Numbered from the stretch's first letter, positions 34,123-42,230 are shown. The stretch is 64,000 nt of DNA from Prevotella sp. UBA2742 (GCA_002353485.1 DEJS01000006.1:4816-68815), one strand, 5' to 3'. The notes: generated by a model not told the origin, from the sequence alone. A program made the numbers and translations.

Positions 34123-34590
34123 TTAGGCGATGCTGATGTTCTCGATACGCAGCTTAATGGTGCCGCGGGGAATCTTTATCTCCACTTCGTCGCCTACCTT
34201 CTTGCCGAGCAGACCCTGTGCGATGGGCGTCTTGATGCTTATCTTGCCGGCGCGAAGGTCGGCCTCGTTCTCGCTGACGATGGTGTACGACATGGTGGTG
34301 TTGGTTGTCAGGTTGGTCATCTCTACCTTTGTCAGTATCTGGACGCTGTCGGTGCTCAGACGGGAGGTGTCGACGACCTTCGCCTCACTGATGGTGGCCT
34401 TCAGCTTGTTTATCTTGTCTTCAAGGTGAGCCTGGGCCTCCTTGGCCGCATCGTATTCACTGTTCTCACTGAGATCGCCTTTCTCGCGGGCTTCGGCAAT
34501 CGCTGCCGAGGCTTTAGGGCGCTCGACCGCCTCAAGGCGGTGTAGTTCGGCTATCAACTTGTCGTAGCCTTCTTGTGACATGTATGCCAT
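34123..34590 (-). CDS. greA: Transcription elongation factor GreA
   Basis: 155 aa. N-terminal coiled coil (1-75) with REKGDLSENSEYDAAKEAQ, which bears the acidic tip residues that rescue backtracked RNA polymerase, and C-terminal FKBP-like domain with LLGKKVGDEVEIKIPRGTIK. Its leader is about 120 nt long and has a terminator-like hairpin. Confidence 0.95.
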   Translation of the reverse strand: MAYMSQEGYDKLIAELHRLEAVERPKASAAIAEAREKGDLSENSEYDAAKEAQAHLEDKINKLKATISEAKVVDTSRLSTDSVQILTKVEMTNLTTNTTMSYTIVSENEADLRAGKISIKTPIAQGLLGKKVGDEVEIKIPRGTIKLRIENISIA

Positions 34591-34646
34591 TGCTTTAAAT
34601 ATTTATTATTTTGTTTTTATTACTTGCTGACGGGCTTGGACGTACT

Positions 34647-34686
34647 AAAAAGAAAGAATCCCGACTTGGTGCTGTGCCGGAATCCC
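34647..34686 (-). terminator. Terminator-like hairpin in the greA leader
   Basis: On the minus strand, GGGATTCCG (34686-34678) can pair with CGGGATTCT (34663-34655) over 9 bp including three G-T pairs, with a 14-nt loop, followed by TTCTTTTT. It lies between the greA promoter and the start codon, so it could act as an attenuator. The wobble pairs make it weaker than the rimP leader hairpin. Confidence 0.45.
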
Positions 34687-34716
34687 TCGTGTCGCCTACG
34701 CGTGTTTCGTCGCATG

Positions 34717-34748
34717 CAAAGGTAGGAAAAAGATTGCAAAAGACCAAA
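34717..34748 (-). promoter_or_regulatory. Consensus promoter for greA
   Basis: Minus strand TTTG (34745-34748), 20-bp spacer, TACCTTTG (34717-34724). It implies a start near 34710 and a leader of about 120 nt. Confidence 0.75.
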
Positions 34749-34828
34749 TAAAATGGGAAAAAACTTCCGTTTAGGGTTGATTTATGTCAAGAAAGACAAC
34801 TTTCTTCTACTTTTTTAGGGGCTTGTTT

Positions 34829-34860
34829 CTTGCAAATTTGTTGGGGGAATGCTATCTTTG
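34829..34860 (+). promoter_or_regulatory. Candidate promoter for a small plus-strand RNA
   Basis: CTTG (34829-34832, three of four bases of the -33 box), 20-bp spacer, TATCTTTG (34853-34860). No plus-strand gene follows for 2 kb, but a strong terminator does at 34906. Confidence 0.5.
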
Positions 34861-34866
34861 CGGTGT

Positions 34867-34930
34867 GTTTTTCATAGTATTAGATTTAAGGTTAACAAAG
34901 ATTGAGGGGCTCAGCGGAGCCCCATTTTTT
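34867..34930 (+). ncRNA. Candidate ~64-nt small RNA
   Basis: Bounded by the promoter at 34829-34860 and a plus-oriented terminator at 34906-34930. It has no ATG-initiated ORF. The last ~20 nt are antisense to the end of the PAP2 gene. The remaining neighbours are all on the minus strand, so the terminator has no other obvious client. Ends are estimated from the promoter and the T-run. No known family recognised. Confidence 0.4.
34906..34930 (+). terminator. Strong intrinsic terminator oriented on the plus strand
   Basis: GGGGCTC-AGCG-GAGCCCC (34906-34923), then ATTTTTT. There is no T-run in the minus direction, so it cannot serve the PAP2 gene whose last codons it overlaps. Confidence 0.7.
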
Positions 34931-35882
34931 GTGCCTTGCCGTAGAGCGGCATCAGGGTGAAGTAGAACACGAGTCCTGTCAGGAAACCGGCTATGGCGTC
35001 GATGGCATAATGGGCATAGATGTAGACGGTAGAAAGACACATCAGCAGGAAGAAAGGCAGCATGCCGAAGAATAGGCTGCGGCTGCGGGTGCGCCATGCC
35101 AGCAGCATGACCACGGTGGTGATGCCGACGTGGCTGCTGGGGAACGCTGCCGTGGGACGCTCGCCGGCATCGTGGGCAAGGTCCAGCAGGTGGTGGAACA
35201 CGCCGCCGCTCCAGCCCGGGGGCGCCATGCGCTCGGAGTGGGTCATAAACCAGTCGCCCACGTTGGGCAGCACGCCCTGAGCGATGTTGTCGGTACCAAC
35301 GGCCAGATAGTAGAACTGCGGGCCGGTGACGGGCAACAGGGCAAATACCACGTAGAATACAAAGAAGGACGTCAGCAGGACGAAGGCCGACAGAAGGAAC
35401 TCGTGATGGCGCATGAAGAAATAGTAGACCAGCAGGACGCTCATCAGAGGGAAGTAGCTGACGTAGCCCATGCACATCAGCTCGGAGAACCAGCCCCAGG
35501 GTAGCTTCTGGGAGAATAGCAGTGAGGGCTGGCAGCCGAAGAGCTGCTGTTCCATACCGGCAAAGACGTGGTCGAGGTTGGGTAGCATTCGGTTCAGCTC
35601 GTAGGTGTCGGGGTACCACCAGGAGAGAAAGACCATCTGCACGGCGATGCGCAGAAACAGGGTGAGCGGGCAGGGCAGCAGGCGGTAGACGCCCCACACG
35701 GCCAGCGTGACGAGGAGGAACTGGAGCCGTCCCTTGACCATCTGCTCGGTATTGACTAGTTGGTCCCACTCGACGGCCATGATGACGACGGTGAACAGCA
35801 GATAAGCGATGGCTATCCACTCTACGGCCAGCAGGCCGCGCACGGCGTGCTTGTCGATGGCGAAAAGACTTCTCAGTGTCAT
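34911..35882 (-). CDS. PAP2-superfamily membrane phosphatase/phosphotransferase
   Basis: 323 aa from ATG 35882, which overlaps the previous stop as ATGA (an in-frame ATG 6 bp earlier is possible). The much longer frame to 36413 runs through the upstream gene and is rejected. About six membrane helices; PAP2 motifs ERPTAAFPSSHVG (about 240-252) and YIYAHYAIDAIAG. The fungal inositol-phosphorylceramide synthase Aur1 belongs to this superfamily, which is relevant given the neighbouring genes. A lipid phosphatase is the conservative reading. Confidence 0.82.
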   Translation of the reverse strand: MTLRSLFAIDKHAVRGLLAVEWIAIAYLLFTVVIMAVEWDQLVNTEQMVKGRLQFLLVTLAVWGVYRLLPCPLTLFLRIAVQMVFLSWWYPDTYELNRMLPNLDHVFAGMEQQLFGCQPSLLFSQKLPWGWFSELMCMGYVSYFPLMSVLLVYYFFMRHHEFLLSAFVLLTSFFVFYVVFALLPVTGPQFYYLAVGTDNIAQGVLPNVGDWFMTHSERMAPPGWSGGVFHHLLDLAHDAGERPTAAFPSSHVGITTVVMLLAWRTRSRSLFFGMLPFFLLMCLSTVYIYAHYAIDAIAGFLTGLVFYFTLMPLYGKAQKMGLR

Positions 35883-36874
35883 AGCCATTTGTTGTCCTTG
35901 TACCACTGTATGCTGCGACGGACGCCCTCGGGAAGCTTGACCTGTGGCTCGTAGCCCAGCTCCTGACGGGCAGGCTCTATGTCGCAGCGCCAGTTGCGCT
36001 GCCGCATGATGTTGTACTTGTCGTTGTTCAGTGCCGTGACCTTGCCCGTCAGGTGACCCACCCACTCGCCGCAGAAGGTGATGATGCGCAGCAGCCACAG
36101 CGGGGCCGTAATGCGTATCCACCAGGGGTTGCCCAGTTCCTGACGGATGAGGTCGCTGAAGGTGGACGACTGGTACACCTCGCCGTCGGAGAGGAAGTAC
36201 TTGCGTCCGGTGCGTCCTTTCTCCATGGCCAGGAAGACGGCCTGGACGACGTCGGTGACATAGACGAAGGTAATGTCCTGCTGGCGGTAGCCCACGGCAA
36301 AGTCGGTATGTGCCTTGATGCTCTTGGCCATCATAAAATAGTCGCGCTCGCGCGGACCATACACGCCGGTGGGACGCAGAATGACGTAGGGCAGCTCCTG
36401 GGTGGACAGCCATTGCTCGGCGGCCAGCTTACTCTCGCCGTAGGCCGTGTTGGGGCAGGGGGTGTCGCTCTCAAGAATCTCGCGGTAGGGCTGCTCTTCG
36501 CGGATGGCACCCATGATGCTCAGCGAGCTGATGTAGACAAAACGTCTGAGGGGCATGCGGAGGGTGAGGAGCGCCTCGACGAGGTGCTGTGTGCCCAGCG
36601 TGTTGATACGACGGAAGTCTGCCTTGTCCAGGCACTTGGTGACGCCGGCGGCATGGACGACATAGCTGAACGAGCTGCCCTTCAGCTGTTGAAGAAGATG
36701 CTCGGTGGAGTCGAGGTCTAACTCGATGAAGTGTATGCGCGGGTCGCTAAGGAACTGTCGCGAGCTGCTCTTGCGTACGGCAGCCCACACGTCGTAATCC
36801 CTACGCAGGGCCTCTTCGACGATGAAGGAGCCGATAAACCCGCTGGCACCAGTGACTAATAGCTTTTCTTTCAT
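35879..36874 (-). CDS. NAD(P)-dependent epimerase/dehydratase-type reductase (possible ceramide-pathway reductase)
   Basis: 331 aa from ATG 36874; the extension to 36886 uses a TTG within the promoter. Extended SDR: LLVTGASGFIGSFIVEEAL at the N-terminus, SSLSIMG and YGESKLAAE (catalytic YxxxK), then LRPTGVYGPRERDYFMMAKS. Divergent from a GNAT-type acyltransferase and 4-base-coupled to the PAP2 gene. Bacterial 3-ketosphinganine/oxoceramide reductase (CerR) is an epimerase-like SDR next to an acyltransferase; that identity is inferred from context only, and a sugar epimerase is the default. Confidence 0.75.
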   Translation of the reverse strand: MKEKLLVTGASGFIGSFIVEEALRRDYDVWAAVRKSSSRQFLSDPRIHFIELDLDSTEHLLQQLKGSSFSYVVHAAGVTKCLDKADFRRINTLGTQHLVEALLTLRMPLRRFVYISSLSIMGAIREEQPYREILESDTPCPNTAYGESKLAAEQWLSTQELPYVILRPTGVYGPRERDYFMMAKSIKAHTDFAVGYRQQDITFVYVTDVVQAVFLAMEKGRTGRKYFLSDGEVYQSSTFSDLIRQELGNPWWIRITAPLWLLRIITFCGEWVGHLTGKVTALNNDKYNIMRQRNWRCDIEPARQELGYEPQVKLPEGVRRSIQWYKDNKWL

Positions 36875-36883
36875 TTCGGGGGC

Positions 36884-36891
36884 CAAAGGTA
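36884..36891 (-). promoter_or_regulatory. Probable -7 element for the reductase/PAP2 pair
   Basis: Minus-strand TACCTTTG ends only 10 bp before ATG 36874, so the leader would be very short. No TTTG lies at the expected -33 distance. Confidence 0.45.
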
Positions 36892-36911
36892 CGAAAAAAA
36901 AAGCAAAATAC

Positions 36912-36941
36912 TTTGGAATTGCTAAAAAATTGCTAACTTTG
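36912..36941 (+). promoter_or_regulatory. Promoter for the GNAT-type acyltransferase gene
   Basis: TTTG (36912-36915), 18-bp spacer, TAACTTTG (36934-36941). It ends 4 bp before ATG 36946, so ATG 36958 is the better start. Confidence 0.6.
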
Positions 36942-36957
36942 CACTATGAAAGACGCT

Positions 36958-38106
36958 ATGAGAGGGATTGTCATCAAACGCAAGGAGGGCCTGCAGGGCC
37001 TCAGGGAGTTTGTACAGTTACACTATGAGATGTACCGCGACTGCCGCTATGCCGTACCTTTTCTCTTCTCGGAGGAGATGAACACGCTGCGTAGCGACCG
37101 TAACGCGGCCTTTGAATGCTGCGAAGCCGACTACTTCATGGCCTATCGCGACGGCAAGGCCGTGGGGCGTGTGGCTGCCATCATTAACCATAGGGCCAAC
37201 GAACGCTGGCAGCGCAGGCAGGTACGCTTCGGGTGGCTCGACTTCGTAGACGACCCCGAGGTGTCGCGCGCCTTGCTGGAACAGGTAGAGCAGTGGGGCC
37301 GCGAGCGAGGCATGACGGAGATTGCCGGTCCCCTGGGCTTCACCGATATGGACCGCGAGGGGCTTATGATAGAAGGCTTCGAGGAGGATGCCACCATGTA
37401 CATCAACTACAACTATCCTTACTATCAGCGGCACATAGAACAGCTGGGAGGCTACGAGAAGGACAACGACTACATGGAGTACAAGGTAAAGGTGCCCGAG
37501 CGGGTGCCCGACAAGTTCCACAAGATAGCCCAGATGGTCAGCAAGCGCTACAACCTACAGGTGCGCAAGTTCACGCGCCAGGAACTGCTGGCCGGCGGCA
37601 AGGGACGCGAAATCTTCGACATCATCAATGCCACCTACAAGGACCTTTACGGCTACTCACAACTCTCGGACCGCCAGATTAACCAACTCGTCGACGAATA
37701 CATCAAGATAGCTGACCTGAACCTGGTGACGGGTATTGAGGACTGGAGCACGGACGAACACCGCCTGGTGGGCTTCGGCATTACCTTCCCGTCGTTCACC
37801 TCGGCACTGCGCAAGACGCGCGACGGCCGCATGCTGCCCTTCGGATGGTGGCACCTGCTGCGCACGCTGAAGTGGCATAAGACAAAGGTGGTCGACCTGC
37901 TACTCATCGGCGTACTGCCCGAATACCGCGCCAAGGGGGCCAACTCGCTTATCTTCGACGACCTGATACAATGGTTCCAGCGTTATGGCTTCGAGTATGC
38001 CGAGGCCATGCCGCAGATGGAATCGAACGAAGGCGTGCGCTCGCAGTGGCAGTACCTGGAGGCACGCATCCACCGCAAGCACCGCTGCTACCGCAAGACG
38101 CTTTAG
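36958..38106 (+). CDS. GNAT-fold N-acyltransferase of a Bacteroidetes-conserved family (candidate ceramide synthase)
   Basis: 382 aa from ATG 36958; an ATG four codons earlier falls on the predicted transcript start. A two-lobed GNAT-like protein: AFECCEADYFMAYRDGKAVG and EIAGPLGFTDMDREGLMIEG in the first half, VDLLLIGVLPEYRAKGANSL (acyl-CoA/ACP-binding loop) in the second. No membrane helices. The N-acyl acceptor is unknown. Next to an epimerase-like reductase and an Aur1-superfamily protein, the bacterial ceramide synthase role is an attractive guess. The end overlaps ispG by 4 bases tail to tail. Confidence 0.7.
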   Translation: MRGIVIKRKEGLQGLREFVQLHYEMYRDCRYAVPFLFSEEMNTLRSDRNAAFECCEADYFMAYRDGKAVGRVAAIINHRANERWQRRQVRFGWLDFVDDPEVSRALLEQVEQWGRERGMTEIAGPLGFTDMDREGLMIEGFEEDATMYINYNYPYYQRHIEQLGGYEKDNDYMEYKVKVPERVPDKFHKIAQMVSKRYNLQVRKFTRQELLAGGKGREIFDIINATYKDLYGYSQLSDRQINQLVDEYIKIADLNLVTGIEDWSTDEHRLVGFGITFPSFTSALRKTRDGRMLPFGWWHLLRTLKWHKTKVVDLLLIGVLPEYRAKGANSLIFDDLIQWFQRYGFEYAEAMPQMESNEGVRSQWQYLEARIHRKHRCYRKTL

Positions 38107-39512
38107 GCCTTGCGGTCGCTGCGTATCAGTTCAAGCAGCCTCTCGACAGCTTCTTCTTCAGGGATATTCTTCTCTACACACTCCTTCTGTCTGTATAGAG
38201 AAATCTTGCCGCGACCGGCGCCGACGTAGCCGTAGTCGGCATCGGCCATCTCGCCGGGACCGTTTACGATGCACCCCATGATGCCTATCTTCAGGCCCAC
38301 CATGTCCTTCGTTGCGGCCTTGATGCGGGCTATGGTCTCTTGCAGGTTGTAAAGGGTACGTCCGCACCCGGGGCACGAAATGTACTCCGTCTTGGTGAAC
38401 TTGATGCGGGCTGCCTGCAGGATGGCGTCAGCCAGGGTTACGAGCCGCTGGGCGTCCCCGTCCTCAGAGTACTTAGTGCTCTTTAAGATGAGTTTCGTAG
38501 CCTTGCGGTCGATGAGCAGGGCCCCGACGGCCATTGCGGCCTTCAGCTGCAGCGTCTCCCAGGTGTCGTCGCTGCCGGACTGCGACGCACCGTCGAGAGC
38601 CAGCGTGATGGTGTCGTCGTGGATGGAGGCCTCGGCCTGCTGGCGCAGCCGTGTGCACTCGGGAATGAGGTCTACCAGCTTGCGGGCTACCGGTATCTCG
38701 CACTCGGGTGCTTCCGAGAGCGACACGCGGATGGTGTCGCCGATGCCCTCGGTGAGCAGGGCCCCGATGCCTACCGCCGACTTGATGCGGCCGTCCTCGC
38801 CCTCGCCGGCTTCGGTTACGCCCAGGTGAAGCGGATAGTGCATGTCCTCGGCGTCCATGGCCTTGACGAGCAGACGTACCGACTGTACCATGACCACGGT
38901 GTTTGAGGCCTTGATGCTGATGACGACATCGTTGAAGTCCTCGCGGCGGAAGATGCGCAGAAACTCCATACAGCTCTCTACGATGCCTGCCGGCGTGTCG
39001 CCGTAGCGCGACATGATGCGGTCTGACAGCGAGCCATGGTTGACGCCGATGCGTACGGCAGTGTGGTGCTTCTGGCAGATGCGGATAAAGGGCACGAGCC
39101 GCTGCTCTATCTTCTGCAGTTCGGCAGCGTACTCCTCGTCGGTATATTCCAGGTGCTTGAAGGTACGGCCCGGGTCGACGTAGTTGCCGGGGTTGATGCG
39201 CACCTTCTCACAGTACTGGGCGGCAATGTCGGCCGTGTGTGCCGTAAAGTGAACGTCGGCCACCAGGGGCTGCATGTAGCCGTCGGCCTTCAGCCGTTGC
39301 GAAATGTTCTTCATGTTCTCGGCCTCGCGTGTGCCCTGGGTGGTAAACCGTACCAGCTCGCCTCCCGCATCGATGATGCGCTTGGCCTGGGCCACGCTGC
39401 CCTCGGTGTCGTTGGTGTCGGTAGTGGCCATCGACTGTATGCGGATGGGGTTGTCGCCCCCGATGGCTATGTTACCGACGTGCGCGACAGTGCTAATTCG
39501 TCTTGTAGTCAT
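38103..39512 (-). CDS. ispG: 4-hydroxy-3-methylbut-2-enyl-diphosphate synthase
   Basis: 469 aa. TIM-barrel part (IRIQSMATTDTNDTEGSVAQ, RINPGNYVDPGRTF) and a C-terminal 4Fe-4S domain with SCPGCGRTLYNL and IMGCIVNGPGEMADADYGYVG, giving the three cluster cysteines. It makes HMBPP in the MEP isoprenoid pathway. Length lies between the two-domain E. coli type (about 370) and the three-domain type usual in Bacteroidetes (about 600), so the middle domain seems shortened. Its start lies 20 bp inside purE, downstream of the Fe-S assembly genes it depends on. Confidence 0.92.
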   Translation of the reverse strand: MTTRRISTVAHVGNIAIGGDNPIRIQSMATTDTNDTEGSVAQAKRIIDAGGELVRFTTQGTREAENMKNISQRLKADGYMQPLVADVHFTAHTADIAAQYCEKVRINPGNYVDPGRTFKHLEYTDEEYAAELQKIEQRLVPFIRICQKHHTAVRIGVNHGSLSDRIMSRYGDTPAGIVESCMEFLRIFRREDFNDVVISIKASNTVVMVQSVRLLVKAMDAEDMHYPLHLGVTEAGEGEDGRIKSAVGIGALLTEGIGDTIRVSLSEAPECEIPVARKLVDLIPECTRLRQQAEASIHDDTITLALDGASQSGSDDTWETLQLKAAMAVGALLIDRKATKLILKSTKYSEDGDAQRLVTLADAILQAARIKFTKTEYISCPGCGRTLYNLQETIARIKAATKDMVGLKIGIMGCIVNGPGEMADADYGYVGAGRGKISLYRQKECVEKNIPEEEAVERLLELIRSDRKA

Positions 39513-39999
39513 ACTTTACCTCGGCTAAGTCCTTGTTGGCTTTTTCTATCTTGGCTTTGAGCCCCTGCTTGTAGTCGGCCAGACGCCGGGCTATGGCCGC
39601 GTCGCTGAGCGCCAGCATCTCGACAGCCAGGATGGCTGCGTTCTGGGCGCCGTTGACGCCTACGGTGGCTACGGGAATGCCCGGCGGCATCTGTATGATG
39701 CTGAGCATGGCGTCCAGTCCGTCGAGCATGCCCTTGATGGGTACGCCGATGACGGGCAGCGTCGTTGAGGCGGCAATGACACCCGGCAGTGCCGCTGCCA
39801 TGCCTGCTGCGGCTATGATGACTTTCAGTCCGCGCTCCTTGGCGCCGCGGGCAAAGGCCTCGACGGCATCAGGTGTGCGGTGTGCCGACAGGGCGTTGAC
39901 TTCGAACGGTACCTGCAGCTCGTTGAGCAGCTGGCAGGCTTTCTCCATGACGGGCAGGTCGCTCGTGCTGCCCATGATAATGCTTACGATAGGTTCCAT
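39493..39999 (-). CDS. purE: N5-carboxyaminoimidazole ribonucleotide mutase
   Basis: 168 aa. IIMGSTSDLPVMEKA, SAHRTPDAVEAFA and IAAAGMAAALPGVIA are the class I PurE substrate-binding motifs. It catalyses the carboxylate shift giving CAIR in purine synthesis. It lies 25 bp after sufD and overlaps ispG by 20 bp in what looks like one operon with sufC and sufD. Confidence 0.95.
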   Translation of the reverse strand: MEPIVSIIMGSTSDLPVMEKACQLLNELQVPFEVNALSAHRTPDAVEAFARGAKERGLKVIIAAAGMAAALPGVIAASTTLPVIGVPIKGMLDGLDAMLSIIQMPPGIPVATVGVNGAQNAAILAVEMLALSDAAIARRLADYKQGLKAKIEKANKDLAEVKYDYKTN

Positions 40000-40024
40000 A
40001 TTGTGCTTTGGTTTAACAGGTGTA

Positions 40025-41380
40025 TTACTTGCAGAGCCGGCAGCCCTCGCATTTGTTCAGCTCGCCGCGGAAGCGCTTCTCCACCAGGTAGTGAAGCCGG
40101 TCGCGCAGCGGTTCAAGCTGCATGTAGTCGATGACCTCGTTGATGAAGGCGTTCTGCAGCAGCATCCTGGCCTCGCTGAGCGAGATGCCGCGCTGGCGCA
40201 TGTAGAAGAGGGCCGCCTCGTTCAGCTGGCCTACGGTAGAGCCGTGGGCACACTTCACGTCGTCGGCGTATATCTCGAGCATGGGCTGTGTGTACATGCG
40301 GGCCTGGCGCGTGGCACACAGGTTCTGGTTGGTCATCTGCGACGACGTCTTCTGCGCGCCGTGCTCCACCAGTACACGGCCGGCGAAGGCGCCTGTCGAC
40401 TGCTCGTCGAGCACGTACTTGTAAAGCTCTGTCGACGTGCAGTGCGGTACCTTGTGCGTTATCAGCGTATTGTTATCCACGTGCTGTTGCTTGTCGGCAA
40501 TGACGCAGCCGTAGCACTGGCACTCGGCACCCTCGCCCGACAGCGTCAGGTCCAGACGGTTACGCGTAATGCCGTTGTGCAGCGTAATGACGTTATGGTT
40601 CACCCGGCTCCGGCTCTGCTGGTCTATATAGACGTTGCTCAGACGGATGTTCTTATAGTGTGTTTCCTCCAGACAGTAGAGGTCCAGCGAAGCCCCCTCA
40701 CCCACGAAAGCCTCGATGACCTGAGTGGTCAGAAAACGGCGGTCGTCTGCGGCATGGTCGCAGAACAGCATCTTCAGCTCGGCACCCTCCTCCAGTACGA
40801 TGAGCACGCGTCGGTTCACCATGAGGTCGCTGACCCGTCGCTGGGCGTTCTGCGGCGTGGCCTTCAGAATGTTGATGACCTGCACGGCACGGTCCACCCT
40901 GACACCGCGCGGCACATAGACCAGCAGACCGTCCTGGGCCAGCATGGTGTTCAGTGCCGTCAGCGCGTCGCCCCCGGTGTCGGCCAGACGCCCGTAGTAG
41001 CGTGCCACCACGTCGGGGCGATCGCTCAGCGACCCTATGACGACACCCTCGGGCAGCTGCACCTGCGGACGGGCCTTGCGGTAGAAGGCGTCGTTCACCA
41101 CGAAGTACAGGCTCGTCGAGAGGTTCGGCACGTCGCACCGGAACGCCTCGTACGGGTCGACGGGAATTTCCAGCCGGCTCAGGTTGACGCCATAGTCCGG
41201 CGCCAGCAGCGGCTCAATGTCAGTGTACTTGTAACGCTCCACCTTGCGCGTGGGCAGTCCCTGTGCCCTGAAGTCGCCGAACGCCTTGTCGCGCACCGCA
41301 TTCATCGGCTCTGGCGCATGGTCCATAATCATCTGCCGCGCCTGTTCGTACAGCTCTATATACTGTTGCTCGCTCTTCAT
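40025..41380 (-). CDS. sufD: Fe-S cluster scaffold subunit SufD
   Basis: 451 aa from ATG 41380; the longer form starts at a TTG inside the upstream repeat. The C-terminal beta-helix has CAHGSTVGQLNEAALFYMRQ, the SufB/SufD core signature, and RVLVEHGAQKTSSQMTNQNL. SufD forms the SufBC2D scaffold with SufB and SufC. It ends with CEGCRLCK, an extra Cys-rich tail seen in some Bacteroidetes SufD. The partner sufB is 16 kb away in this window, separated by the arabinan locus. Confidence 0.92.
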   Translation of the reverse strand: MKSEQQYIELYEQARQMIMDHAPEPMNAVRDKAFGDFRAQGLPTRKVERYKYTDIEPLLAPDYGVNLSRLEIPVDPYEAFRCDVPNLSTSLYFVVNDAFYRKARPQVQLPEGVVIGSLSDRPDVVARYYGRLADTGGDALTALNTMLAQDGLLVYVPRGVRVDRAVQVINILKATPQNAQRRVSDLMVNRRVLIVLEEGAELKMLFCDHAADDRRFLTTQVIEAFVGEGASLDLYCLEETHYKNIRLSNVYIDQQSRSRVNHNVITLHNGITRNRLDLTLSGEGAECQCYGCVIADKQQHVDNNTLITHKVPHCTSTELYKYVLDEQSTGAFAGRVLVEHGAQKTSSQMTNQNLCATRQARMYTQPMLEIYADDVKCAHGSTVGQLNEAALFYMRQRGISLSEARMLLQNAFINEVIDYMQLEPLRDRLHYLVEKRFRGELNKCEGCRLCK

Positions 41381-41412
41381 AACTGTCAACTCTCAACTGT
41401 CAACTTTCAACT
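41381..41412. repeat. CAACTGT/CAACTCT short repeat between sufC and sufD
   Basis: Four near-identical 7-8 bp units (AACTGTC, AACTCTC, AACTGTC, AACTTTC) fill the 38-bp spacer just upstream of the sufD start, where they could affect translation initiation. Confidence 0.65.
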
Positions 41413-41418
41413 CCCCGG

Positions 41419-42174
41419 CTACTCCTCGCCAATTTCCTCCTTAATCCAGTCGTAGCCGTGCTCCTGAATCTCGCGGGCCAGCTCAGGACCGCCCGTCTTC
41501 ACGATGCGTCCCTTGTACAGCACGTGTACAAACTGCGGACGAATCATCTCCAGCAGACGGTCGTAGTGGGTGATGACGATGCACGACGTATCCTTGGTCT
41601 GCAACTTGTTCACCCCCTCCGCCACGATGCGCATGGCGTCGACGTCCAGCCCGGAGTCCGTCTCGTCCAGAATGCTCAGCTTCGGCTCCAGCATGGCCAT
41701 CTGGAATATCTCGTTGCGCTTCTTCTCGCCACCGCTGAAACCCTCGTTCACCGAGCGGTTAGCAAGCTTCGAGTCCAGCTCCACTATCTTGCGCTTCTCG
41801 CGCATCAGCTTCAGAAACTCAGCAGCGTTCATCGGCTCCAGACCCTGCGCCTTGCGCTTCTCGTTGATGGCCGCCTTCATGAAGTTAGTCATCGACACGC
41901 CCGGAATCTCCACCGGGTACTGGAACGACAGGAACAGCCCCTCGTGGGCCCTGTCCTCAGGCTTCATGGTCAGCAGGTCCTTACCGTTGAAGAACGCCTC
42001 GCCCGCCGTCACCTCGTACTGGGGGTTGCCCACCAGCACGGCCGAGAGCGTCGACTTGCCCGAGCCGTTAGGACCCATGATAGCATGCGTCTCACCGTCG
42101 TTAATCACAAGGTCTATGCCTTTCAATATCTCCTTGTCGCCTATCTTGGCATGCAGGTTACGTACTTCTAACAT
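41419..42174 (-). CDS. sufC: Fe-S assembly ATPase SufC
   Basis: 251 aa from ATG 42174; the frame to 42201 starts at a TTG inside the promoter. ABC ATPase with Walker A GPNGSGKST, SufC-type signature FSGGEKKRNEIFQ, Walker B and D-loop LSILDETDSGLDVDAM, and H-loop ITHYDRLL. It binds SufB and SufD. First gene of the sufC-sufD-purE-ispG unit, with its own promoter. Confidence 0.95.
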   Translation of the reverse strand: MLEVRNLHAKIGDKEILKGIDLVINDGETHAIMGPNGSGKSTLSAVLVGNPQYEVTAGEAFFNGKDLLTMKPEDRAHEGLFLSFQYPVEIPGVSMTNFMKAAINEKRKAQGLEPMNAAEFLKLMREKRKIVELDSKLANRSVNEGFSGGEKKRNEIFQMAMLEPKLSILDETDSGLDVDAMRIVAEGVNKLQTKDTSCIVITHYDRLLEMIRPQFVHVLYKGRIVKTGGPELAREIQEHGYDWIKEEIGEE

Positions 42175-42198
42175 CGTCTTCTTCTTGTTTTTAGACTG

Positions 42199-42230
42199 CA
42201 AAGGTACGAATAAGCCAGCAAAAGGCCAAA
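42199..42230 (-). promoter_or_regulatory. Consensus promoter for sufC-sufD-purE-ispG
   Basis: Minus strand TTTG (42227-42230), 20-bp spacer, TACCTTTG (42199-42206), about 25 bp before ATG 42174. It gives sufCD a promoter independent of sufB. Confidence 0.75.

Noticed and set aside
35883..36413. N-terminal extension of the PAP2 frame to 36413, and the alternative frame 34852-35820
   Set aside because: The extension is His/Arg-rich and overlaps the reductase gene in another frame; the alternative frame overlaps all PAP2 motifs. The ATGA overlap at 35879-35882 is a better start.
39593..41455. Plus-strand frame (620 codons) across purE and sufD
   Set aside because: It spans two convincing minus-strand genes and their spacer, and starts inside purE; an antisense shadow.
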